Positions 21,801-32,231 of a DNA stretch of 64,000 nucleotides are shown here, piece after piece. This DNA is from Cyathus striatus. Its lineage: Eukaryota > Basidiomycota > Agaricomycetes > Agaricales > Nidulariaceae. Below the pieces are notes generated by a model. That model made no database searches, had not been told where the DNA came from, and saw only the letters and a list, made by a program, of their open reading frames with translations. The position numbers and the translations under genes were made by a program. Each line of letters opens with the position of its first letter. The stretch's first letter is position 1. The stretch lies in assembly GCA_025738555.1 (NCBI GenBank), contig JAOVFP010000008.1, forward strand, positions 4,774,001 to 4,838,000, given 5' to 3'.

Positions 21801-22802
21801 CTTCGTCGTATCGCTCTTCGACGCTCTTCACTTCGAGCGCTCCGTCGCGGCCTCGCGTCTTCAGGTCGCGGAACCCCTAGGCGATCAGTTGACGTCTCCA
21901 GGACTCCCACACCTCCACCACCGGGTCCTCCAGAAACCCTGGAAAAACCAGGTGAGAAACAGGTGCCTGATGTTACAGTTGACGCGAAGCAAGCAGCATC
22001 TTTCTTTGAGATGATTCAGCGGACGTTTTCTCAATTGCCGGCTCCCCAAGGAATCATACCCAATATGCCGCAACTCCCACAGCTCCCAAAACATCTCCCC
22101 AATCTTCCAGATTTACCTGCTGTGCCCTGGGGCGCCTTACCTCAGCTCCCAGTTGTTTTCCCTGTGTTCGTACCAATGATGCCCGGATGGCCATCTTTGT
22201 TTGGTGGAGAACATTCCGGATCGGAGAACAAGGGTGAAGAGGATGCCACCAGAGGTAATGGGGCACAGACTGTTCGCGCAGCAGCACAAGAATGGCGTGC
22301 CACATGGGAGAAATGGATAGCGATTGCTGTTGCCACTACTGCTCGACAACAAACGGAGGGGGAAGATATGCCACCTCCTGTGTATACCCCCCGTGCAGAC
22401 AAAGGCGAAAGCGCGGAAGCTGTTCACAGCTCAGTTCGACCTTTGGCGGGTCCGAGCACACCTAGTGAGATGCGACCCGTTGGATATGGAGGGCCGGTTC
22501 CCGAACAAGAGGTTGATGCATTTGTTTATCAGCCGCCGGCCAAGCAAAGACAGAGGAAGAAGAAACGTAAGTTGTTTTTACCGACTACATTAACGATTGG
22601 TGGTCTTACCAACTTTCATATTAGATGATCGCATGCTCTTGCTGTTCTGGCTTCCTATTCTTCTGCGTAAGTTGCTAGCTGTTTCCTATATAAACCCTTG
22701 CTTATGATTTTTTAACTAGTTTCAATGTTGTGGGCATTCCACAATGGTGTTCGCTTCATGTTTGCGGGAGTAAAGGTTGCGCTTCCCGCTATACGCCAAT
22801 GA
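18863..22802 (+). CDS. MGA2: ER-anchored transcription factor, Spt23/Mga2 family
   Basis: Mga2/Spt23 are tail-anchored ER proteins whose processed N-terminal part activates fatty-acid desaturase genes and responds to membrane fluidity. Early exons are Ser/Pro-rich. The conserved N-terminal block reads KSRVETQVRVTVDLADIS, DRIGSWKWLKLPPGTATKKR, SSIIQFNCAEVLDFSTGS and LRITCYCRHHREKVGFNVHF. An IPT/TIG fold follows (RLIPNMGPTHGGIEVTVLGA to GVVAVWFDGFPK, about 20815-21020), then ankyrin repeats (GQTLLHLAAF; DRGGYTPLHFAALSSS; 21460-21670), an acidic stretch and a PPxY motif in MPPPVYTPR (about 22370). The last two exons give one membrane helix, MLLLFWLPILLLSMLWAFH, close to the C-terminus. Start chosen at ATG 18863; ATG 18773 is also in frame. 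Reading frames do not join cleanly near 20,560-20,590. MGA2 versus SPT23 cannot be decided. Confidence 0.85.
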
Positions 22803-23329
22803 ACACAATTTAAATAGAAATTTGGCTATGGATTGCTTTCGTTTTCTCTCTCCGTCGATTACTGATGTTACGTGGTCTTTTGGGTACTGGTAATGTTCGA
22901 TAAGAATACTTTATATCCAGCAGTATCCATTCTCTCATAAATAATTTTATTTATTTCATGAACGGATCTGTAGTTTACTATGTACTTCGCATGTTTTGTA
23001 CTATGTATGTTTCTGAAGTCATTTTCTTTTCACATTATTTACAATTGCTCGTGATGGTCAGCTTGGGATGTTGGGGATTGTCGCATATTCTGGGGTTCGA
23101 GCCAATTGGAGATACAATACAGTGAATGAAGGCCTATTTTTAGATCTATGTCGAATATCATGTGATCGTAGTTTATTTGTTAAAGGCACTCGAGGCAAAC
23201 ACCGGACCGAGCGAAGTTCAAGTTGAATTGAACAAAGCCTCGCCGTGCGCCTCAACTTCGATATCTTCCGTTGCTCGACTTTGAGCTATCCCTTTACTTC
23301 AATCTTCTCCCTTATATATATATTAGCAA
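22803..23329. other. intergenic region, SPT23/MGA2 3' flank and NUP2 promoter
   Basis: AT-rich downstream of 22820 (several aataaat/ttattta runs near 22940-22960 that could be 3' processing signals). Pyrimidine-rich just before the NUP2 start (23270-23315), common for fungal promoters. No gene or RNA seen. Confidence 0.45.
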
Positions 23330-25491
23330 ATGAAACGCGGCGCAGAGAAGCAAATCACCAAGGAGCAAGGCTCAGATGACGAAGAAGTCCAAGTATGACA
23401 GCATGGAACGTCCCAAATAACGCGTCCTGACATTTCGTTCTGTAGGAGATCCCTGGCGGTGGCTTCAAAAAGGCTGACGATGCCATCTTATCGAGTAGAC
23501 CGTGCGTACTCTCAACTTTTATTGCTATATTTTACCAATTACTTTCGGACCATGCGCAGAATGCGTGGCTTGCCCAAACGTGCAATGGGGTCCGCGCCTC
23601 TTCCGGCGGCATTTGCTAATGGATCATTAACTTCAGTTTCTGTGAGCATTTATAAGCTTTATTTTAAAAGGAATCATTAATTTCGTTTGCAGAACGTATC
23701 TAGTGCACCAAAGCCCAGTGGCTTCACAGGATTTGGGGTTCCTTCAAGTTCAGAATTCTCCTTTAAACCGCAAAATGCAACAGGGCTCGGAGCTACTCCA
23801 GCACAGTCGACTGCACCATCTCCTATGTTTATCTCTAATCCACCACCCGTCACAACAACAGCGTCTACCACCGCAAGAACACTCGCATCTTTTCTCAGTA
23901 CACCTGCTAAACCTTCCGCGTCTGCTGATGTAGAAATGTCTCAACCCTCAACCTCCACTGCGGAAAACGACTCAACACTCAAATATTATACTTCACTTCG
24001 TGGTTTGAATGTATCTTTTCTTTCTGCGGCGACAAAGGCTATCGACGGAGACCCCTTTCTTGACTTAGCGACAATGCTAACACAATATCAAAGCTTACGA
24101 TCAGGCATACAGAGAGAATTCGATTCTAAGCATTCTGCTGCCGCTGCAAAGCCAGAGCCTTCCATCAAAACCGCTGCAATGCCTACGCCTCCCGCTTCTT
24201 TTTCTACGTTTGGCCCTCTTGCATCGACATCTTCTAGCACGCCTGCCTCGGGAGGATTCACTCCAACATTATCCTCTACAACATCAAGTAGCAATAAGCC
24301 TGCATTCTCCTTCCCATCGACCTCAACATCTGCTGCAACTACAGGTAACAAGTCTGCATTTTCTTTGCCTTCCTCCACTCCTTCTGCTACCTCTTCGACA
24401 TCATTGTTTTCTGGTTTCAGCTCACAGTCCACGAGCGCTCAGAAGGAAACCTCTGCCACTAGCGGCTTCAGCTTCAGCAACCTCCCCGAAACGAAAACAT
24501 CGGAAGCAACCCCAGCGACAAAAGATTCAGCACCTACCAGCGTTTTTGGTGCTGCGACGTCTATCAATCCCTTCGGCAAACCTTCCGGTGCACCGGTATC
24601 CTTTTTCGGGGGCGAGTCAACAACAAAGTCGGAAACCGCATCCATCGGAACCTCCTTATTTGGAACCTCTCCCTCGAGCAATCCGTTTGGAAAAGCAGAT
24701 GCACCTGCTTCTGCCTTCGACAAACCTGCGCCGTCTATCAACGTGTTCGGAAGCTCCTCGCCGCCTAAAACAGCTTCTTTCACTGGGTTCAGTTTTGGAA
24801 AGACTTCCAGCGGAAGTATAGGAAATCCTGTTGGCTTCGGATTTGGCAGTCCTTCCACCACTCCTGATGCTAAGTCGTCTGGCTTCAGCTTTGCTCAACC
24901 ATCACAGCCAAAGCCTGAGTCTGAAGCCGAGGACAGTGGGGAAAATACTGTAGAGAACAAACCGGAGAATGCAGGAGGACTGTCAATACGCAACCCTCAT
25001 GATGAAGAAGGTGAGGGCGAGGAGGAGGAAGAAACAGTGCATGTGATAAGAGCAAAAGCGCACCGACTGAAGAAAGAAGATGAGAAGGGTGATGCAGGAT
25101 GGGCAGAACTTGGTGTCGGTAAGTCAATGTAAAGCCCTCCGTATGTCGGCTAGCTAACGTATTATATCAGGCATGCTTCGATTGAAGAAGCACAAGGAGA
25201 CCGGATCTCGAAGGGTACTCATGCGAAATAGTTCCAACGGAAAGATTAACATCGTGCGCTTGCTCAGTGGCCCATGTCTTGACCCATACTCATCCTATTT
25301 TACAGAACTTCAAGATCTATTCTGGATTAAAACCTTCGCAAAACAAAAAGGCACTAACGTTCATTGGCCATGATGAAACTGGTGCTTCGCAGACATATAC
25401 TATTCGTGCCAGCAATGAGAACCAAGTGAAGGAACTGAAGGAAGCTTTAGAGCGCGAGACTGCGTTTGTCAAGGCGAAGGACGAGACATAG
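23330..25491 (+). CDS. NUP2: nucleoporin Nup50/Nup2-like with Ran-binding domain
   Basis: A mobile nuclear-basket nucleoporin that binds importin-alpha and Ran-GTP during cargo release. The first exon (ATG 23330) reads MKRGAEKQITKEQ, the basic NUP50-type N-terminus; exon 2 gives EIPGGGFKKADDAILSSRP and exon 3 RGLPKRAMG, matching the conserved MA-R-G pattern of that domain. The large middle exon (to 25132) is Ser/Thr/Pro-rich with many FG motifs (GFTGFG, FSFG, TGFSFGKTSS, GFGFGSPS). The C-terminus is a RanBP1-type domain: HVIRAKAHRLKKEDEKGDAG, GMLRLKKHKETGSRRVLMRN, then after an intron NFKIYSGLKPSQNKKALTFI and a final helix NQVKELKEALERE. Stop at 25489-25491. Introns are GT-AG. About 640 residues. 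Firm for family; gene name by analogy. Confidence 0.88.
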
Positions 25492-25718
25492 ACGCTTGAA
25501 TGACCAACTTTGTTTATTCCCTACCCTCTGCATTTGATATGCCTCGCATGCATTGATCTTCAGATATCTAATCGACTTGGCAAGAAGTGAAAAATGACAC
25601 AAAGGAGTCTTTTCTTCTTTTTCATTTCTTTCCATTCCAGACCCTGGATTACACAGTACAAAGTAATAAATAATAAAATGCATTGGTTGGTGTTGATGAA
25701 TCGAGGCGAAAATGTCGG

Positions 25719-27825
25719 TCATTGGTGATTGAAATGGCTTTGGGCATTGTGCCATACAGAGTTCAATACGAATGCCTCGCTTAGGAGCAGTTCGATTTCA
25801 TGGTCGCCCCAGTTTTGAGTCGGGAGCGATTGCAGGAACATGATGATACCCTGAGAAACAATGTGAATAGGTGATGAGTGGTGGAAATAAGAGATGTGAC
25901 GGCACCTGAAAGTCCATTTGACGAAGTTTTTCACTCCATCGAACGAGGAATGCAGAACAGACGTATAAATGGAACTGGGAAAATGCATCTGTACCTTCCG
26001 CCTAATATGCTAGCTTAAACTACATTCCACTAGACAGTTGAAGGGCACTTACTAGATACGTATCCCACATGCGAATCGTATTCTGCACGCTGATCTCCCG
26101 CATCAACAAGCAATTCATCCATCTGAAAGCAAACTGTATAAACTCGACATTCTGCGTCTCCAAATGGGCCGACAGCGGTGCTAGAGCAGTTGTCAGCATA
26201 ACATTGTACCAAATGAACATGGCATGAACCCACGATCAATTCTAGCAACCAGTTCGGCCATCCTCCGGACGCTACGCTGAATGCCAGGTTGAGCAAAAAT
26301 GTAATTATCCTGTATCCCATCGAGAAGTCGGGATAGACACCAGAATGAGTCGGCTTCGATGGCATCGAGCACATGTCTGGGAAGAATGGAGGGATCAAAG
26401 TTTTCAGGATTAGAGTCTAACAGCCGGGTTAGGAAACATGAAACGAAAAGAAGAAAAAGGAAAAGACGTGCCTATATAAGCAGAAAGAAAGACTTGAAAG
26501 AAGGGCGTCGCGAGGTCATTAATTCCCTGCACGTAACCACTTGCAGGGTGGCGGATAGCCCAAACGTATAACATCCTTTCGAGACACTTAAAGAGGGAAT
26601 CAATGGACGAAACGATCAACAGTGAAACGGGAGCTAACACGTTGGGTTGCTGCATGCATCCATAACCTGACACCTGGGCGTGTTCTGGGAACGTCAATTT
26701 CAATTTGATGCCAGATCTGTTGGTCGAGTCCCTCGCGACCTCGAGCGAACGTGACCTGTACAAGGTCATGGTATTCCGTACGCTTTCGAGCGAGGGTGGT
26801 AGAGCGGAGTGGTGTAGGTAACGGAAGGTATCCCTATATCGAAAGGGTATTATAAGAAATGACGGAAGACAAGAGGGAGTCGCCTACAAGAAGAAGCTGC
26901 CAAGCCATAGGCCGCATGTCGTAAGGTATACCTGCCCACGCCAGCTTTCGCAGTTCATCTATGTAAGACAGCGATGAGCGCCAAGTAGGGGGGCATACAA
27001 GAGTGTACAACACACCAATATTGACATCTTCGTTGGAAAGGCAATCGAAGAACTTGTGTCTCCTATTCGATTTAATGGAGCGCTCTCGCATGAGTTTCTC
27101 AGACTTTTCGTCAGTAAGGGGGACGTTTTTTGCTTTGGATCGTTGATGCGAGATGGGATAGGATCTAGTGATGTACGTGTTGGTTTTATACCACGTAAGG
27201 GATCTGGAGGAGGAGGGACGCTGGATCATGAGGTAAAGTGTGGCAACAGAGAGAGGAGGGAGAGAGACATACCAATCACGATGTCGTCGACGTCTCCGCG
27301 GACGGTATATGACTTGTCTTGTCTAAGCTTGGCCAGGGAAGCGGTAGAGGCATCAATGGAGTGGGAATCAGGCTCTGCATCGATGTCGGTAATGACGATG
27401 TCGCCTTCGAGGTCGATATCCTCACTGGGGGCGGGGGGTGATCTGGATACATTGGAGTCACTGCCTGGGTGGTTGTGGGACTTGCGAACGATGGTCCAGC
27501 CATGCTTTTGGGAGTTGGGGATGGCGTCGTCTGGCTTTGGGCGATATGAGGCAGGGGGACTGACGTGGGTGTAGGAGAAGGCGAGATTGGAGGAGGATGA
27601 ATTGGAGGAGTTGTTGGAGGGACGGGGGACAGGGCGGGGTGCAGAGGGAGCGGTTACTGAGGAGTGTCTTGACCAGGAGGAGATGATGGAGGACTGACGG
27701 GGCTCTTCAGAGTCGGATGTGCTGTCCCAGGCATCGTCCTCTGCCCATTCTGCGGGGAGAGACGAGAAGTGGTTTGCGGGGTTGAGTCCGATGTGTGGTC
27801 TGGCAGGCGGCGAAAGCGGGCTCAT
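25719..27825 (-). CDS. GYP1: Rab GTPase-activating protein, TBC domain (Gyp1-like)
   Basis: TBC proteins speed GTP hydrolysis by Rab/Ypt GTPases; Gyp1 acts on Ypt1 at the Golgi. The start is ATG 27825 (MSPLSPPARPHIGLNPANHF). The N-terminal third is Ser/Pro-rich and unstructured. The TBC domain begins with SRSLTWYKTNTYITRS-linked sequence and FFDCLSNEDVNIG, then LRKLAWAGIPYDMRPMAWQL. The arginine finger lies in IEIDVPRTRPG (IxxDxxR) and the glutamine finger in YVQGINDLATPFF (YxQ). Later blocks are DSFWCLSRLLDGIQDNY, NVEFIQFAFRWMNCLLMREI and RMWDTYL. The last exon ends LLLSEAFVLNSVWHNAQSHF at 25719. About eight short introns. The gene is divergent from the aldolase gene across a 144-bp promoter. 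Both catalytic fingers are present, so it should be active. Confidence 0.9.
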
Positions 27826-27969
27826 CGTAGTCAACTCCCAACAATCAATTATTTAATTATTCGTCATTTATTCCCAGACTATAATCTTATCTTATCTTTC
27901 CCATTTCAATTATTTAATTATTATCTTATCTTTCTCTTCTCATCTCCCCTCTTTCTCTCTTCCCTCTTC
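27826..27969. promoter_or_regulatory. shared divergent promoter with repeated GATA-type sites
   Basis: A 17-bp sequence, tcaattatttaattatt, occurs twice in direct orientation (27845-27861 and 27906-27922). Each copy is followed by paired TATC cores (GATA on the other strand): 27888-27891, 27893-27896, 27922-27925 and 27927-27930, in the context ttatcttatctttc. The rest is C/T-rich up to the aldolase ATG at 27970. GATA pairs are bound in fungi by nitrogen, iron or light regulators; which one acts here cannot be read from sequence. Confidence 0.55.
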
Positions 27970-28750
27970 ATGATCCCCACTCTTGCCCGCCTTCAGCCCC
28001 TTCTCAACGCCATGGCCCACCATCCCTCTCCCCTCGCAGAATTTTCCACCTGCGAAATCTCAGACGCCCTCATCAAACTCAACGTCCCCCATGGTGGCCT
28101 CCTCCCCGACATTCACATGCTTTCTCCCTCCCCCTCTTCCGTCCGCATATGCAGCCCAGCCTACACAGTACAGATGGTCTTCGCCTCAGACAAAGATGCC
28201 CCTAAACTCGCTGACCACTTCGTCGACACTGCCACCCCCGGCTCCGCCGTCGTCATAGACGCACCCCAGGTACGCACTTTAGTTATCTCATTTCCCCGCC
28301 GATCTATCCCCGCTTACATTTTGGGTAGACGCGAAAAACGCCGTCTGGGGCGGGCTCATGTCTGCAGGCGCCATTGCACGCTCTGCAACTGGCGTCATCA
28401 TCTCTGGTCGTTGTCGCGACCTCGCCGAACACCGCGCCCTCAACTTTCCCGTCTTCGCTCGTGCCCATTCCACTCTCGGTCAATCTCCCTTTACCCGTCC
28501 GTCTGCTGTCAACGTGCCCCTCCTCATTGCACCCCAGGGTCCTGGCGCTCATTCTTTCCCTCCTGTCAGAGTCGAGCCAGGTGACTGGATGATTGCCGAC
28601 GAAGACGGCGTGGTCTGCGTTCCCAAGCACTTGGAAGATCAGGTCGTTCAGCTGGCCACCAACGGAAGAGAGATCGACGCCCGCTGCATGGAAGACATTA
28701 AACTGGGTAAAGGTGTCCAGGCTTCCTTCAAGTTGCACAGAGGAAAGTAG
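27970..28750 (+). CDS. RraA-family 4-hydroxy-4-methyl-2-oxoglutarate aldolase / oxaloacetate decarboxylase-like
   Basis: Members of the RraA fold cleave 4-carboxy-4-hydroxy-2-oxoadipate or HMG to pyruvate, or decarboxylate oxaloacetate. Start ATG 27970 (MIPTLARLQPLLNAMAHHP). Exon 1 carries FSTCEISDALIKLNVPHGGL, ICSPAYTVQMVFASDKDAP and GSAVVIDAPQ. Exon 2 carries AKNAVWGGLMSAGAIARSAT, GVIISGRCRDLAEHRALNFP, FARAHSTLGQSPFTRPSAVN and GDWMIADEDGVVCVP, followed by MEDIKLGKGVQASFKLHRGK. The G-x-x-x-x-GR-x-RD and D-x-D-G-V metal/substrate motifs are intact. The obvious intron (28270-28328, gtacgc...gggtag) leaves the reading frame one base out. A GC donor at 28274 would restore it. Protein length, about 240 residues, is normal. 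The true substrate cannot be decided. Confidence 0.85.
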
Positions 28751-28847
28751 TCGTTCCATATCTCGTATAAATACCCCAGTTCCGAGTCCTAGATATTAGC
28801 ACAACATGAAATAAATACCCTTAAATTCTACAGAAACATTCAAACCA

Positions 28848-31662
28848 TCACATTTTCCTCTTCTCCCTCCCCTTCTTCTTCCCCTTGCCTCCGCTACTGT
28901 CCACTTTTAGGAATCCCCAACCACGATTGTTCATCCTTGATGCCTGAGACTGCGCCTCGAGGATCGCCCCGCGACTTAAACAAAAGTCAATGTGGCCATT
29001 GAAAGTCTGATTATCCATATCTAGCATTCGTCCACATATAGGACACTCCTGTGACTCGACCTTCCCAACCGCACGGGGCGGTGACTCCTCTTTCATCCTG
29101 GGAGACGGTGTCGGAACCTCGCTCTTCGCACGAGGCGCCATTGGAATTTTTGTATCCTTGCTCGTCGAAGCACGCGCAGAAACTGGTTTAGAGCTCGACG
29201 AACTTGCCACCGGTTTACCCAACGCATGATTAGACTTCATTTCATCGCCCAAAAGCTCAATCTCCTCATCCACCTCATACTGGGTTACACCGTCCATCTC
29301 ATTATGTTCATGAAATCCAGGCATGGCTTCTTCGTCTTCTTGTTCCTCCATCTCCTCTGTGTCTTGATCATTCTCCACGTCCATATGGCCATCTCCGGTT
29401 ACTAATTTCCGTTTCTTCTTCGGTCGTTCAGTCTTCGCTTCTGGATGAAAGAACTGCGTGTGTTTTTAATCTAGGACTCGCGTGTAACTGGGGCAAGATG
29501 ACTTACTCGTTCAATCCCTGTGGCTGGCGCGCGGAGATCCTTGAGTTTCGTCACTCTTAGACCAATCAGTCGAAGCTTTGGAAGTTTTTGAGGAAACTCT
29601 TTGAATAGCAATTCCTGGCCAGTCTAAAGCACCAACGTCAGCCATGTCAGATAGGTGTACAACGTCCATACTTACAGCGAATAAATCTTCCTTCTTAGAA
29701 ATCCACCGATTAAATGATTTTGCGCGCGTAAATACTGGCAAAGTACGTTTAGTGTACAGTTGTTCGAAAGCCGGTAGGGTACTTCACCTTGGTACGTGTC
29801 GAGTTTATACTTTAGTGTGACCGTTTTACCGATCCAGCCACTTTCTTCCAAATCCTCCTCCAGTGATATGGCAATTTTACCAAGTATTTTAAGTATTTGG
29901 TGTTTGTCTGATAATGGGGAAAATGTCCTAACTCGTGTACTGAATATTATTGCTTTGTGCAACGTGCTGGTATCTGCTCACCGTTCAACGCCCACACTTT
30001 TACATTCCTCTCTTTCGTACGGTCGCACGACATTGGAACTAATCCCCAAGTAAGTTCTCAGAAGGAATCTTAGGCCTAATTGCTTGTCTAAAAGAGCAAT
30101 TATTGCCCTATGAGTGTGAATATCTCCGCAAGTCTGAATGAAATCAGCAATATTACTTATATAAAAAACAATTTCATATACCTTGATCCCAACTGCCTCG
30201 AGCAAACGTTCATTGACCCGTCCAATTCCAGGGATCTTGCGGATAGATAGTCCCCTCATGAATGCCATAATAGACTGCTGGTCGAAAGGAAGTATGAATT
30301 GGCCATTGGGTTTGTTCTAAATGTAATTGCACTGAGCAACTCGACGACAGGAAGGAAATCGAGGAAGCCACCTTATCCGAGCAAATCTGGGCAGACAAAT
30401 ATTGTAAGCTGATAAAGAAGCACACCCTTTCAATGACGCACCTTGGCCAGCATCTATAAATGCATTAGCATACACTTAAAGCCTCGTCCAATATTAGCTT
30501 GCATACCTTATTGGGTGCAATACCAGCACTGACCGTTAGTTTCGTCTCCTGAAACACCCTCTGCCGCATTTCCTGAACGCAATCCTCAGTTGTAATCCCA
30601 TGTTCGTTACAGTACGCAGTTATACTGAGCCCTATAAGACAAACCAAATCATAAACTTAAAAACGATCCGGAAACTCACTTTAAATATCCTTCATCACAT
30701 CCTGCAGGGAGCATCGTGGGATCATATTGGTAGAAAATGTCCATGATCTTGTTCGACATTTCAGTATATCGATCGAACCGTAGTGGGAGAAGAAGGAGTT
30801 CAGGACATAGTTTCTTCGCGACGAAACCTGTGATACGAATATTGGTTACCTTATGGGATACTGTGCATGTTATAACTTACCGGCCATTCCAGACCGAACA
30901 CCGAACTTCCTGGCTTCGTATGAAGCCGTGCATAGGACGCCTTTCCCAACCTTTATGCTTGTAAGTAATCTCGACAACTTTAACGAAGACTGTTACTTGC
31001 ACCGAACGCCTTTCCTGCGAGGTTAGGATTATCCAAAAGTTCTACGTTCTGTATATACATGGTAAACAGAACAAAAACTTGAAGAATAACACTCACTGCA
31101 TAGAACGCGTCCATGTCAACGTGCACGATGGTTTGCGAGAGGTCTCGATGTGCCTCTAATTCAACTAACTGAGCAATCGTTCATATTAGTTCCTTAACCG
31201 AGAGACCAGCGTAATATAGCAACGTACTAGTTGATCCACGCCAGCTTCTAACTTTGCTAGAGAATTATTATCGTTTAGCTGAGGGTATTGAACTTGAATG
31301 GTTGAAATCATACGTATATCAGCACCTTTCAAAGCCTCGTTTTGTATCTCTAATAATTTATTAATCCGCTCAGTAACCATTTTATCTTTCTTCTTCTCAT
31401 TCTAAATCAAAGTTCAACTACCAGCGATAACCAGCCCAGTCGCAGAAGTCGTACTTCATAAAACTTGGATCCTCTTGAAACCTCCGCTATAATACGATTT
31501 ATATCGCTTTGATCCTTCGCAAGCCTTGAATGTGATTTATATGTTAGGAAGCGAATAGTTGCTTGACTACACTTCGACTAACCCTGCTTTACCTGCGGAA
31601 GGTCCAGCAAGTCGATGGAGAAGACTTGTAGATTCTTGAGAGGGAATCTGTTGCTTTTCCAT
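28848..31662 (-). CDS. POLK: DNA polymerase kappa (Y family) with C-terminal zinc finger
   Basis: Translesion DNA polymerase of the DinB branch, acting in the nucleus. Start ATG 31662: MEKQQIPSQESTSLLHRLAG, then after an intron (donor gttagt) GLAKDQSDINRIIAEVSRGS, the kappa-specific N-clasp. The palm begins with IVHVDMDAFYA (first catalytic Asp). The second catalytic pair is in GCDEGYLK where many relatives have SLDEAYL; the Asp-Glu pair is kept. Then follow QETKLTVSAGIAPNKMLAK, the helix-hairpin LSIRKIPGIGRVNERLLEAV and the little-finger region GVERTFSPLS to KTVTLKYKLDTYQ. The C-terminal exon has an acidic linker and one Cys/His finger, CPICGRMLDMDN...NGHIDFC, a UBZ-like ubiquitin-binding module, then a basic end KGKKKGREKRKM at 28848. 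About 12 short introns. Convergent with the aldolase gene, 97 bp apart. Confidence 0.9.
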
Positions 31663-32231
31663 ACCGTCTTATATTTCCGACATACGAACAATAGTTCCAA
31701 CGTTACGGGGAGGTTCAGGATGTGTAATATTTCATGAAAATAAAAGACCGTAGATGGCGGAAACAAGTATAGAGCAACAAAGACCAATGGCAATAATAAC
31801 CGGCGCGCGAACGGAATATCAAATCACGTGATTACGAGCCACGCGTCGAAATACTGATAATGTTGACAGTGACAAGTCGAAACTGAGTCGGAAAAGGATA
31901 TTTCTCAAATATTTCTACATACTAAGTTACTAGCTGACTACTAAGTACTAGTATGTAGTCATCCTACTTACGTTTAACCTTCACGATCAGACCGACTACT
32001 AGGAATAAGCTACATAATATCATTGCTTTGTGTCGGGCATAAGTATTACATATCACCTAAATTACAAATAGTACAAGTTATTAAATACAATAATAAGTGG
32101 ATAAGTAGTGACACCAACAATGCTTAATTATGAGCCAACAAGAGTCTCCTGCCAGAGGAGATGAATGCATTTTATGGCGCGTCAAGTGCGACTTGACTCG
32201 AAGCTACTAGTCACATATATGCCATCAGTGG
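31663..32231. other. intergenic region, POLK promoter and caspase-gene 3' flank
   Basis: AT-rich. Around 31920-31975 the sequence has repeated tacta/tagta words (tactaag, actagc, actacta, tactagtatgtag) that could form short imperfect hairpins; no known element recognised. An open frame 31578-31793 on the minus strand overlaps the POLK first exon and is not a separate gene. Confidence 0.4.

Noticed and set aside
23085..23115. Possible tRNA T-arm ('ggttcgagcc')
   Set aside because: No pairing acceptor stem, D-arm or anticodon arm around it.
27826..27834. GYP1 start at 27834
   Set aside because: That codon is TTG; the first ATG in frame is at 27825.
31920..31975. Palindrome around tactagtatgtagt as an operator or replication site
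   Set aside because: The arms mismatch in the centre and resemble nothing known; probably AT-rich chance.
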